Source: a virus. Taken from it: a stretch of 64,000 bases of DNA. The position numbers and the translations under genes were made by a program. The DNA is taken from positions 1 through 64,000 of IMG/VR virus record IMGVR_UViG_3300008117_000032. One strand, given 5' to 3'. The notes below the pieces were generated by a model that saw nothing but the letters and a program-made list of their open reading frames with translations, did no database searches and was not told where the DNA came from. Numbering within the stretch: position 1 is the first letter of the stretch; each line of letters begins with the position of its first letter. Shown here one piece after another: positions 26,629-34,513 of this stretch.

Positions 26629-27074
26629 TATACTGGTTAACAGGACAGCCTGGTGCTGGCAAAACAACAATCTGTAACGAAATCTTGGACATTAGAGACC
26701 ATAGAATATTTCATATCGACGGTGATGACCTAAGAGATTTATTCGATAATAAAGATTATTCTGAAACAGGGAGAAGAAAGAACATAGAACTCGCACAACA
26801 AATCGCTCAATACCTTCACAACAAAGGTAAAGATGTATTAGTATCGTTGGTTTCCCCTTACAAAGACCAACGAGACAAGTTCAAACAGAAGATGGGGGAT
26901 AATATGGTTGAGGTTTATATTCATACAACAGAGGTAAGAGGAAGAGAAAGTTTCTTTGTTAAAGAATATGAGGCACCTACCGAAAGATATCTTAGTATCG
27001 ACACCACAAATGAAAGTGTTGAGGTATCTGCAAAAAAAGTTTTAGACTATGCAAAAAATTCACGTAGAGGGTGA
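26625..27074 (+). CDS. cysC: Adenylylsulfate (APS) kinase-like protein
   Basis: A 149 aa P-loop kinase: GQPGAGKTT at 7-15, HIDGDDLRD at about 35-43, GRRKNIELAQ at about 52-61 and SLVSPYKDQRDK at about 75-86, all matching APS kinase (APS + ATP gives PAPS). Shorter than the usual 170-200 aa. Two PAPS-type sulfotransferases occur at 59518 and 60105, supporting PAPS production. A related small-molecule kinase cannot be excluded. Overlaps the nucleotidyltransferase by 26 bases. Confidence 0.85.
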   Translation: MIYWLTGQPGAGKTTICNEILDIRDHRIFHIDGDDLRDLFDNKDYSETGRRKNIELAQQIAQYLHNKGKDVLVSLVSPYKDQRDKFKQKMGDNMVEVYIHTTEVRGRESFFVKEYEAPTERYLSIDTTNESVEVSAKKVLDYAKNSRRG

Positions 27075-27450
27075 CCCTAAGTTAAAAAACACGGGGGCAA
27101 AACAGTATTCCATGTTTATCGGAAGATGGCAACCGTGGCATGCTGGACACAGATGGTTGATTGACCAAAGACTCAACGAAGGTAAAAATGTTTTGATTTG
27201 TATTAGGGATATTGCCCCTGATGAAAAAAATCCTTTTTCCGCTCAAGAAGTTGAGGCGAACATAAAAAAAGAATTATGGCAATTGCTCAGTGACCAAACG
27301 GTAAAAGTAATTGTCATACCCGATATTGAATCTGTCAATTTTGGAAGAGGAGTAGGTTATGATATTATTGAACATGTTCCACCTCAGGACATTCATGATA
27401 TCTCTGCAACAAAGATTAGAGAACAAATGAAACAAGAGGGAAAGTTGTAA
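27049..27450 (+). CDS. HxGH nucleotidyltransferase (cytidylyltransferase superfamily)
   Basis: A 133 aa protein with GRWQPWHAGH at 25-34 (HxGH nucleotide binding) and ISATKIREQM near 118-127 (ISxTxxR), the two signatures of the cytidylyltransferase/NMN adenylyltransferase superfamily. Substrate cannot be told. The tight pairing with APS kinase suggests nucleotide-activated sulfate or sugar chemistry, but it is far shorter than ATP sulfurylase. Confidence 0.8.
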   Translation: MQKIHVEGDPKLKNTGAKQYSMFIGRWQPWHAGHRWLIDQRLNEGKNVLICIRDIAPDEKNPFSAQEVEANIKKELWQLLSDQTVKVIVIPDIESVNFGRGVGYDIIEHVPPQDIHDISATKIREQMKQEGKL

Positions 27451-28313
27451 TGGAAAATTATATAAGAAAAATAACTCAAGGAGATTGTGTTGAAGTCATG
27501 AAGACCCTACCTGAGAAATCAATTGATTTAATTGTAACATCACCACCGTATGGTGTTGGAATCGAATACGATGTTCATGACGACGACGTTCAATTTGAAG
27601 ATTACAAGGAATTTTCAAAAAAATGGTTGACCCAAGCTTTCAGACTTTTGAAAGACGACGGAAGAATTGCCCTGAACATACCTTATGAAATCAATAGACA
27701 AGATAAAGGTGGGAGAATTTTCATGGTTTCGGAATTATGGTCAATCATGCAAAAAATTGGTTATAAGTTTTACGGACTGGTTGACCTGAATGAAAACTCA
27801 CCACATAGAAGTAAGACCACTGCTTGGGGCTCATGGATGTCACCGTCCTCTCCTTATATCTACAATCCGAAAGAATGTGTGATTTTAGCATATAAAAAAG
27901 ATAGAATCAAAAAGATTAAGGGGGAGCCGCAATGGGTTGGAGTTGTTGAGGAAATCGAGAGTGAGGATGGAAAAAAAAGAAATAAGACAATGTATACTGA
28001 GGAGCAAAAACGTGAGTTTATGGATTTAGTATATGGTCAATGGGACTATTTCGCTGATACAAAACAACTTACCAAGGCAACCTTCTCAATGGATATTCCA
28101 GCGAAAGCCATAAAAATATTAACCTATAAGAACGATTTGGTTCTTGACCCATTCATGGGAAGTGGAACAAGTGCATGTGCGGCAGAGATATTAGATAGAA
28201 GGTGGATAGGGATTGAACTCAGTCCTAATTATGCGGAAGTCGCTCGAAAAAGAGTTCAACATTTTATAGATAAAAAAAATCAACCAGAACTTGATTTTGA
28301 AAAGGAGGTCTAA
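27450..28313 (+). CDS. DNA methyltransferase, N4-cytosine/N6-adenine type
   Basis: A 287 aa protein with catalytic TSPPY at 30-34 near the N-terminus and the AdoMet motif DPFMGSGTS at about 233-241, then GIELSPNYAEVARKR. This beta-type motif order (catalytic before AdoMet) fits type II/III orphan methylases. Begins in the stop of the preceding gene; a terminator overlaps its own stop. Confidence 0.92.
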   Translation: MENYIRKITQGDCVEVMKTLPEKSIDLIVTSPPYGVGIEYDVHDDDVQFEDYKEFSKKWLTQAFRLLKDDGRIALNIPYEINRQDKGGRIFMVSELWSIMQKIGYKFYGLVDLNENSPHRSKTTAWGSWMSPSSPYIYNPKECVILAYKKDRIKKIKGEPQWVGVVEEIESEDGKKRNKTMYTEEQKREFMDLVYGQWDYFADTKQLTKATFSMDIPAKAIKILTYKNDLVLDPFMGSGTSACAAEILDRRWIGIELSPNYAEVARKRVQHFIDKKNQPELDFEKEV

Positions 28314-28326
28314 CCTCCTTTTTTTA
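28301..28326 (+). terminator. Rho-independent terminator overlapping stop codon
   Basis: AAAGGAGGT, CTA loop, ACCTCCTTT and T run; the methylase TAA is at the loop. Confidence 0.85.
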
Positions 28327-28337
28327 TATCCGAGGGA

Positions 28338-28345
28338 TATTTATA
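28338..28345 (+). promoter_or_regulatory. TATTTATA late-type promoter motif
   Basis: Located 13 bases upstream of ATG 28359. Confidence 0.5.
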
Positions 28346-28358
28346 AGAAAAAGTATCC

Positions 28359-29573
28359 ATGGCAGAATTTATAATTTCTGAAAAACAACTCCAACTTTTG
28401 AATTTAGAAATTCTCAAGCAAGACAATTATAGGCTTGCCGAAGAAAGTTGGTCAAAGTTTTCCAAAGAGGAAAAAAAACAAATCGTCGAAACACTGTGTG
28501 TTCTATATCCATCAAAGGGTAAATTAGTAAACGAAGCAAAGTGGTATAACACCCTTGGTGATATCGTTGGAATTTTTGACCCAACAGGGGTAGTTGATTT
28601 AGTAAACGGTATCTCTTATTTGAAACAAGGAGATAAATTATTCGGATTATTATCAATCATTTCAGCTTTACCATATGCTGGAGACATCGTTGCCAAACCT
28701 ATGATGGCAGCCCTCAAAATTGGTGGTCCTGGCGTGAAGAATTTGAGAAAAGTTACCGCCTTGGTTGAAGCAGGAAAAACAGCCGAAGCGGCTAAAATGC
28801 TTGATAATATAACCGCGATGGGTGGTGTGACAGGAAGATTTGTTTCAGCTTTCAGTAAAATCGCTGGTAAGTTAAGAGGATATATCGAAAGAGTTCCGAT
28901 GCCATTGATGGGAGGGTTAAAGAAAACTGTTTTACAATGGTTTGATTTATTCGCTAATTATAATAAAGCAACAGCACCTTTGAGAAAAACAGGTCAAGAA
29001 ATAGTGAGGGGTATGACAGGATTGAAAACTGCAACTACATCTGTTGGAGTATGGTCAAAAGCTAAACAACTAGCGGCACTCGAAGAACTTACCAAACTAG
29101 CTAAAGAAGCACCAGGTTTATTTTCAGGTTATAGAACAACCAAAGGAATTTTGTCTTGGAAAAGTGTTTTCAGAGGAATGCCTCAACTATTGAATAGAAA
29201 TGCATCCGTAAGAAGTTTAATGAGACAAACAAAATGGTGGATGGGATTATTAGATTATATGAATATTGCAAATTTTGTCGGACCCGATGAATTGGCGGCT
29301 AAAATTGGTGAAGACGAACTTCTGAAAAATATGGAAAACTATAATAAAACAGAAGAAGCTCAAAATAATTTTGAGTCGGACTTTAACCAAGCAATAAACG
29401 CTGATGCAGGTCAAGATGGTGGTTCAGGTAAAGTAGGGTATGGGCAAATTCAACCTCTTTTTGGTTCTGGTGCTTACAAACCTCAAAGTTCATCTGAAAA
29501 ACCGAAAGAAAATAATCCAGTTCAAAACATGTTTAGTAATATGTTTTCGGGTTCGTTAAATCCTTTACCTTAG
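28359..29573 (+). CDS. Putative internal virion protein with membrane-active central region
   Basis: A 404 aa protein. The N-terminus MAEFIISEKQLQLL is the shared signal type. Residues about 63-117 read WYNTLGDIVGIFDPTGVVDL...YLKQGDKLFGLL...ISALPYAGDIV, a Gly/Pro-rich amphipathic layout recurring in phage virion proteins and pretoxin-like domains. Further amphipathic helices and a Gly/Ser/Pro-rich tail follow. A role in DNA ejection or membrane insertion is an inference. Confidence 0.65.
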   Translation: MAEFIISEKQLQLLNLEILKQDNYRLAEESWSKFSKEEKKQIVETLCVLYPSKGKLVNEAKWYNTLGDIVGIFDPTGVVDLVNGISYLKQGDKLFGLLSIISALPYAGDIVAKPMMAALKIGGPGVKNLRKVTALVEAGKTAEAAKMLDNITAMGGVTGRFVSAFSKIAGKLRGYIERVPMPLMGGLKKTVLQWFDLFANYNKATAPLRKTGQEIVRGMTGLKTATTSVGVWSKAKQLAALEELTKLAKEAPGLFSGYRTTKGILSWKSVFRGMPQLLNRNASVRSLMRQTKWWMGLLDYMNIANFVGPDELAAKIGEDELLKNMENYNKTEEAQNNFESDFNQAINADAGQDGGSGKVGYGQIQPLFGSGAYKPQSSSEKPKENNPVQNMFSNMFSGSLNPLP

Positions 29574-29588
29574 TAATATTTAAATTAT

Positions 29589-29960
29589 ATGAAAGAAGAA
29601 TTGATAAAAAAATTAGTCCAAATCCAAATTCAATGGAGATTTTTACACTGGCAGACGTTTGGTGATGCAAAACATAAAACCTACGGTGCAATTTATGAGG
29701 GATTAGATGGTCTCATTGATGAGTTCACTGAAACCATGATGGGAAAGTATGGTAGACCTGAATTTGAACCTGAGTTTGGATTGATGTTTCAAGACATCAG
29801 TAAGTTAAGTATTCAGAATTTCATGGACGGAATCACAGAATTTTTAGTTGGAATCTCTGACCAATTGGACTCGAGATATGATACAGATTTATTGAATCTA
29901 AGAGATGAAATGTTAGGTTTGATTAATAAATCGAAATACTTGTTGACTCTGAAATATTAA
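29589..29960 (+). CDS. Ferritin/Dps-like helical protein (DUF5856-like)
   Basis: A 123 aa four-helix-type protein with WRFLHWQTFGDAKHKTYGAI and EGLDGLIDEFTETMMGKYG, similar to the phage/cyanophage Dps-like family I know as DUF5856. His, Glu and Asp positions could bind metal. Its stop overlaps the next start by one base. Confidence 0.6.
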   Translation: MKEELIKKLVQIQIQWRFLHWQTFGDAKHKTYGAIYEGLDGLIDEFTETMMGKYGRPEFEPEFGLMFQDISKLSIQNFMDGITEFLVGISDQLDSRYDTDLLNLRDEMLGLINKSKYLLTLKY

Positions 29961-32116
29961 TGAAGAACCTAATAACTGAGACAGGTTTAAGAGATATTTC
30001 CGCATTAAGAAAAAGATACCCGAAGGCTGAAATATATTTCCACCAAGATTTAGATGGTGTAACTACTGCTATTGCGATGAAAAAATACCTTGAGAACAAT
30101 GGTATTGATGTGGTAGATGTTCACGTAATACAATATGGGGAAAAAGAATTTGCGGTTAAGAAGAATGACGCTAAGGGTGATACCATGCCTGTTTTGGTTG
30201 ACTTTGCTCATGGTAAACCAATGTTCGTTATCCACACGGACCATCATGACAAACAAATAGGTGCGGAAAAAGGTGCTTCGAAATCATTTAGACAAGCACG
30301 TTCAAACGTGGAAACAATCTCACAAATAATTTCACCCAAAGATTTATTTCCCTCATCTGACGTTTTATTGATTAACACTGTTGACTCCGCAGATTTCGCT
30401 AGACAAGATATAAGTCCCGAGGAGGTAGTCAATTATCTTTTTAGATTAGATAAAGAAAAGCCGTTACAAAGAAACAAAATGTTATTGGGTTTCGTTATAA
30501 ACAAACTCATTTTAGCATTCAAAAACAAGAAAGGATTTTTGGAGCGACTTGTAATGAATTCAGAACCATCTTTGATGAATATACTTAGTAACATCAAAAC
30601 ATGGATGAAAGATACAAATGCACCAAAACCAGAAGAACTACAAAAACACGCACAAGATTATGCAAAACAAATGAAAGGATTTCCCCATGTTGAAGATAAT
30701 ATCATTTACCAATATGGTGGAGGTAGTATGGTTAAGCCTGGCTCTTATGACAGGTATACCCCATTTAGAAATAACCCTGAAGCAGACTTTCTCATCATGG
30801 CATGGCCGATGGGATTACTTCAAGTATCATGCAATCCTTTTAAAAAGGAAAGGAAGCTCAAAGGTGTTAATCTCGGAGAGATTGCTAAAGAGGTCATTGC
30901 AAAGTATGAAGCTCAACTCAAGGAAAGAAAAGTCCCGTTATCAACGATAAAATGGATTAGTGAAACAGGTGTTAACCCTGAAAGTGTTGGGTTTACATTC
31001 GAGGATTTTAATGCGGTTTATGGTGAAAAATTTGCAGAACAAGAAAGAGGAGAAGAGGCTTTGAATAGACTTAAAGAAATGATGTCAAAACCATTTACAT
31101 CATTAACAGATGAAGAAAAAAGTATCTTAGATAATATTAATGTAAGTGCTTGGGAATTAATCAACGCAAACTCTGGAGGTCACAAGTGTATCACGAATAT
31201 AAGTGGATTGAACTATCTTGGTAGGTCCAAAAGACCACCCGAAGGTCAATATAGATATGACCCTGAAAGAGAAGATGCACCATATGTAAAATTTACAAAA
31301 ATGTTGGCTTCAGATTTCTTCAGAAAGTTAAAGGAAAAAATTTCTCAATCTGAGTCAAAATTGGAGGAACAGTACAATCCCTCTTCGGGGGACATTAGAG
31401 TACCAAGTTTATCAATTGCAAGACAGAAGGATGATTTTGTTTTTAAGTCACTTCAACCCATAGACAAAAATCAATCAGGTTTTTTTATGTTCTTTGTTTT
31501 TCCGAAATATAGACCTTCAATGACAGATTCTTGGATTGCTCGCATATTAGCATTCCACGGAAGAGCATTGGAGTGGGTAGAGGATTATTTAGGTTTGAAT
31601 GAACAAGTTGGAAAGAGAGAAATCAAAATATATGCCACTGGACATGGAGGTTGTATTTTAGTTGACCATACAGGTATTGTAAAATTATATGAGTTTGGAC
31701 CTTACGATAACGATGGAAACGGAAAGGTTTTGAAAACTGAAATGGGGAAAATTGCGACTATAGATTCACAAGGAAACTTCACAAATGCTGGTGATGTTGC
31801 AAGAACTTGTAAAGCCAAAACTTTCAAAGACGGTCCAAATCTAACAATGTGGACAAATGTTATGAGATTACCTAATTTCACAGACTCTGTGAACGAGGCT
31901 AGTAAACCAAGAAGTTACTCATTCATAGATTTGACAGAGGGTGGTGATTCGAATTGTGCAACCTTTGCAGTAGATGTTGCTAAAGCAGGTGGTATTTCAG
32001 ATATTAGTATAGGTTCAACCACAATACCATTTTTTGGAACAGTGCCTGAGAAACCAAAAACAATATTTTTGAGAATGAGGTCAAGTAAATTTTTTGTGAG
32101 AGATTTCACAGTTTAG
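29960..32116 (+). CDS. DHH-phosphoesterase-like protein fused to a papain-like domain
   Basis: A 718 aa protein. N-terminus MKNLITETGL is the shared signal type. Residues about 24-140 carry DHH-family marks: HQDLDGVTTA (28-37), VDFAHG and HTDHHDK near 92, and NTVDSADF. The C-terminal domain has GHGGCILVDH near 560 and SNCATFAVDVAKAGG near 665, an order (His before Cys) like circularly permuted papain/NlpC folds. DHH proteins cut phosphodiesters such as oligoribonucleotides or cyclic dinucleotides; the second domain may be a peptidase or acyltransferase. The fusion is unusual. Confidence 0.72.
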   Translation: MKNLITETGLRDISALRKRYPKAEIYFHQDLDGVTTAIAMKKYLENNGIDVVDVHVIQYGEKEFAVKKNDAKGDTMPVLVDFAHGKPMFVIHTDHHDKQIGAEKGASKSFRQARSNVETISQIISPKDLFPSSDVLLINTVDSADFARQDISPEEVVNYLFRLDKEKPLQRNKMLLGFVINKLILAFKNKKGFLERLVMNSEPSLMNILSNIKTWMKDTNAPKPEELQKHAQDYAKQMKGFPHVEDNIIYQYGGGSMVKPGSYDRYTPFRNNPEADFLIMAWPMGLLQVSCNPFKKERKLKGVNLGEIAKEVIAKYEAQLKERKVPLSTIKWISETGVNPESVGFTFEDFNAVYGEKFAEQERGEEALNRLKEMMSKPFTSLTDEEKSILDNINVSAWELINANSGGHKCITNISGLNYLGRSKRPPEGQYRYDPEREDAPYVKFTKMLASDFFRKLKEKISQSESKLEEQYNPSSGDIRVPSLSIARQKDDFVFKSLQPIDKNQSGFFMFFVFPKYRPSMTDSWIARILAFHGRALEWVEDYLGLNEQVGKREIKIYATGHGGCILVDHTGIVKLYEFGPYDNDGNGKVLKTEMGKIATIDSQGNFTNAGDVARTCKAKTFKDGPNLTMWTNVMRLPNFTDSVNEASKPRSYSFIDLTEGGDSNCATFAVDVAKAGGISDISIGSTTIPFFGTVPEKPKTIFLRMRSSKFFVRDFTV

Positions 32117-32460
32117 AAGATATATTCTACCGTATCTCCAGCTTCAATCCCTAACATTTCACAGGTCCCACCCTCGAGTTCTAATACGATATTTCCATTT
32201 CCACAATAACTCGGACAAGGTTCCTCTAAACAAGGAGGACAGTCGTGATGTATATTGACAATAACATTATTTTTTATCATTATTATATCAAGTGGGATGA
32301 TACAATTTTTCATCCAAAAACATTGTTTTTTACCACCCATTAAAAATAATAAACCATTGAATGAATCATCGAATTTTCTTCTCATCATCCCAATAGCTTG
32401 GGATTTTGGGTCAACCAATGTTTTAACATTAAAATAATTTTCATTAATTTCAACAATCAT
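32113..32460 (-). CDS. DUF192 family protein
   Basis: A 115 aa protein. Start ATG 32460 (MIVEINENYFNV) follows a minus-strand TATTTATT by 4 bases. Hallmarks: AIGMMRRKF, GLLFLMGG, CFWMKNCIIPLDIIMI, and the ending AGDTVEYIF. An extra Cys cluster (CPPCLEEPCPSYC) sits in the middle. DUF192 function is not established. Divergent from Nudix through a shared palindromic promoter region. Confidence 0.88.
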   Translation of the reverse strand: MIVEINENYFNVKTLVDPKSQAIGMMRRKFDDSFNGLLFLMGGKKQCFWMKNCIIPLDIIMIKNNVIVNIHHDCPPCLEEPCPSYCGNGNIVLELEGGTCEMLGIEAGDTVEYIF

Positions 32461-32472
32461 ATTTAATAAATA
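32460..32472. promoter_or_regulatory. Palindromic bidirectional promoter motif
   Basis: TATTTAATAAATA reads TATTTATTAAATA on the other strand. It lies between the divergent starts at 32460 and 32475, only 14 bases apart, so one element appears to serve both genes. Confidence 0.55.
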
Positions 32473-32474
32473 CA

Positions 32475-32894
32475 ATGAAACAACAAAGCTATGTAGGAAT
32501 TATGGTAAAATGTAAGGATAAAGTTTTACTATGTAAAAGAAACAATCTCGGTTCTTTCCCAGGTATGTGGTCGATTCCAGGTGGAAAACTCGAAGAAAAT
32601 GAAACAACACAAGAAGGTGCCAAACGCGAATTTTTCGAAGAAACAGCGGTTAGTATCGATGACCAAGAAATTACTTTTATTGGACTCATTCCAAGACACA
32701 CTCGTGACGGTAAAAAAGTTAAAGGGTTGATGTATGTGTATTTGTTAATTGTTGAAGAATGTATTGAACCAGATTTCGAGAAAGCCATTGACGGAGAAGA
32801 ACATACTGATTGGAAGTATTTCAGTTTCGATGAAATCCGTGCTGAAAACACAGGTGACTATATGTATAAATTAGCTGAAATTATTTTACAATGA
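32475..32894 (+). CDS. Nudix hydrolase
   Basis: A 139 aa protein with the full Nudix box GGKLEENETTQEGAKREFFEE at about 34-54 (G-x5-E-x7-REuxEE). Size and context fit small MutT-type enzymes that hydrolyse nucleoside diphosphate derivatives such as oxidised dNTPs or NDP-sugars; substrate not predictable. Next gene starts in its stop. Confidence 0.93.
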   Translation: MKQQSYVGIMVKCKDKVLLCKRNNLGSFPGMWSIPGGKLEENETTQEGAKREFFEETAVSIDDQEITFIGLIPRHTRDGKKVKGLMYVYLLIVEECIEPDFEKAIDGEEHTDWKYFSFDEIRAENTGDYMYKLAEIILQ

Positions 32895-32995
32895 TTGTAT
32901 TAGGTTTAATTATGTTTGTCATCGTTATAGGAATCATAGGATGGTTCGATATGATGAGACAACTCAGAAGAATGGTTGACGATTTGGACCACTAA
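32891..32995 (+). CDS. 34-aa membrane microprotein
   Basis: ATGA overlap with the Nudix stop. One hydrophobic helix (MIVLGLIMFVIVIGIIGW) and a charged tail RQLRRMVDDLDH. Translationally coupled; function unknown. Confidence 0.5.
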   Translation: MIVLGLIMFVIVIGIIGWFDMMRQLRRMVDDLDH

Positions 32996-33039
32996 AAAAA
33001 AATATTTTTTCTTAGGGTTACTTTTTGAACTTTTCGGAA

Positions 33040-33047
33040 TATTTATA
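33040..33047 (+). promoter_or_regulatory. TATTTATA motif at head of the RNA region
   Basis: Perfect TATTTATA with no open frame downstream; would start transcription near 33055-33060 into a non-coding segment. Confidence 0.4.
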
Positions 33048-33048
33048 T

Positions 33049-33110
33049 GTTCATGTCCGAGAGGACGAACACCCCAAACACTCGAGATGAATAAAAGAGT
33101 AATCTCGAAA
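33049..33110 (+). ncRNA. Possible structured 5' RNA element
   Basis: A hairpin (GTTC/GAAC and GTCC/GGAC around a GAGA tetraloop, 33049-33070) followed by a second stem (TCGAGAT with ATCTCGA, about 33084-33110). No coding sequence. Either an independent short RNA or the leader of the tRNA/RNA transcript. Confidence 0.35.
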
Positions 33111-33125
33111 TAATAGTCCCACGAA

Positions 33126-33157
33126 TTTGGTTATTTGAGAAAATCTCCGTATATTTG
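33126..33157 (+). promoter_or_regulatory. Bacteroidota-type promoter for the tRNA-like region
   Basis: TTTG (33126-33129), 20 bases, TATATTTG (33150-33157). No start codon of a real gene follows; downstream are the structured element and tRNA-like gene. Confidence 0.75.
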
Positions 33158-33200
33158 TGGGACTTCTTTTTCAAAACAACATAGTTCTTAAAAATATTGA

Positions 33201-33274
33201 AATGATGACTCCTGCTGGTTCAACCAGCGCATGACGTGGATAGGTGACCGAGGGGTAAGTAGGAGTTAATCATT
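33201..33274 (+). ncRNA. Structured RNA element, closed by a 12-bp stem
   Basis: AATGAT and ACTCCT (33201-33213) pair with AGGAGT and ATCATT (33261-33274). Inside, GCTGGT/ACCAGC forms a 6 bp hairpin at 33214-33228 and GGTGACC-like bases suggest a second small hairpin, giving a multi-branch fold. It is immediately 5' of the tRNA-like gene and may be an RNA of its own or a processing signal. No known family recognised. Confidence 0.5.
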
Positions 33275-33277
33275 ATA

Positions 33278-33352
33278 TTGCGGGCGGGGGGCAAGGTGTT
33301 CCATGGGTCTCATAAGCCCACTTAGCTTGGTTCGATTCCAAGGCGACGCAAC
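33278..33352 (+). tRNA. tRNA-Met(CAT)-like gene with irregular acceptor stem
   Basis: Anticodon arm 33304-33320: 5 bp stem around loop CTCATAA, anticodon CAT at 33311-33313 with T before and A after. Variable loop CTTAG. T arm 33326-33342: CTTGG, TTCGATT, CCAAG, fully canonical. A D stem of four G with TTCC fits. The acceptor pairs poorly: TTGCG (33278-33282) pairs with CGCAA (33347-33351), but the inner part is mismatched, and no CCA is encoded. It could be a diverged tRNA, one with unusual processing, or a tRNA mimic. Confidence 0.6.
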
Positions 33353-33362
33353 AAAAAAAAGA

Positions 33363-33394
33363 TTTGAGAGTTTAAAAAAACCTTCTTATCTTTG
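33363..33394 (+). promoter_or_regulatory. Bacteroidota-type promoter, second in RNA region
   Basis: TTTG (33363-33366), 20 bases, TATCTTTG (33387-33394). Perfect consensus, no protein gene follows. Confidence 0.78.
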
Positions 33395-33399
33395 TAAAA

Positions 33400-33510
33400 C
33401 ACACGATGAGAGTCGTATGTTCTTTGACAAAGACTGAATTTGAACCTGTCCCATTAAGAGTGGGGGGTATTAGAATCGAATCAGAAAAAGTCAAAAAAAG
33501 TTTCAAAAAG
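33400..33510 (+). ncRNA. Possible short leader RNA between promoters
   Basis: Between the second and third promoters. Small hairpins are visible (ACGA/TCGT at 33404-33417; CCCATTAAGAGTGGG near 33451-33465) and a boxA-like site at 33419. No open frame and no clear terminator, so it may simply be the upstream leader of the large RNA. Confidence 0.35.
33419..33427 (+). promoter_or_regulatory. boxA-like site GTTCTTTGA
   Basis: GTTCTTTGA matches the boxA antitermination core of rRNA operon leaders in many bacteria. It lies about 25 bases after the second promoter, the position expected in an rRNA-like leader. Confidence 0.5.
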
Positions 33511-33511
33511 A

Positions 33512-33543
33512 TTTGACAGTTCCAAAAACGTGTCTTAACTTTG
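33512..33543 (+). promoter_or_regulatory. Bacteroidota-type promoter for the large RNA
   Basis: TTTG (33512-33515), 20 bases, TAACTTTG (33536-33543). Start expected near 33550. Confidence 0.75.
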
Positions 33544-33623
33544 TGAAACAATTGAAGGGGAGGAGTTGTAAGTGTTCCAACTTCGGATGGTCGTCAAGAT
33601 TCTTCTTCCCTTTAAATTTGAAA

Positions 33624-33632
33624 GTTCTTTGA
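33624..33632 (+). promoter_or_regulatory. boxA-like site in large RNA
   Basis: Second GTTCTTTGA, about 75 bases into the large RNA; same core as at 33419. Confidence 0.45.
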
Positions 33633-34513
33633 ATTAAGATATTATCTTCACAGTTAGTTGATGATGAAACCTTCGGGTTTATTCTGAGACATTCTGTTCA
33701 AGATATTGGCCGCCTATGGTCATTAAATAAACTATGAAAATAGTATAAAGTGGAACTCCCTGGTTTGGGAGGTCTGCGGTTTCCGAAAGGGAACTCGAGT
33801 AGGCAATCAGGATATTATCTGACCTTTAGTACTGAGGGTGACACTGTAGGGAACGTGGTTGGGTAATCAAGCGATACGGGTCGTTTGATTGAGGTGGGAA
33901 CACCAATAAGAATAACCTGAAGGATTAATGTAAGAAACTATGGCATCCACCATAGTAATTGCGTGATTCAATATTAGAGTTGGCTTAACACCGAACAAGG
34001 TAAGTTTCATAACAGGTGGTGCTGATGGAACCTTAACTTTCTCTCTACCAAGAGGTTAGTTATGAAGTTGACTCAAAATATGGAGGTCGGGAGACTTCAG
34101 AGAGTAGCTTAGTATCGTGTCGTCCAAAAGATGGCATGGCTTCAGACGGGCCGCTACTTTCATCATCCGTAAACCAACTTTGTTAATTAAGGTTTAACAA
34201 ACTCAAAATTAAACAAGGAAAAGTGCTCGTCAGTTGTGTGCGACAGGTCACTACATAGTTAAGAGATGTTCTTAGCCTTGAAGGGTCCCAAGCCCGACAG
34301 GATTTTCTTGAAAGTTCTCTAATCCCGCAAGGATTAATTGGGGTGGCAACCTCGAAGAGTGATGAGTAACGAGAGAGTGGTACACAACTTAAGGATTGGT
34401 TAATCTAATTGACCGTGACTGAGGATTACTTCTCAAAAGGAAGTGGAAACGAAGGGAAATCATAATCCTTCCAAAGATTCTCACCAAAACTTGTATTCTC
34501 AGAGTTTTTTGCC

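Noticed and set aside
33049-33110. Hammerhead ribozyme
   Set aside because: Hairpins look suggestive, but the conserved CUGAUGA and GAAA core is absent.
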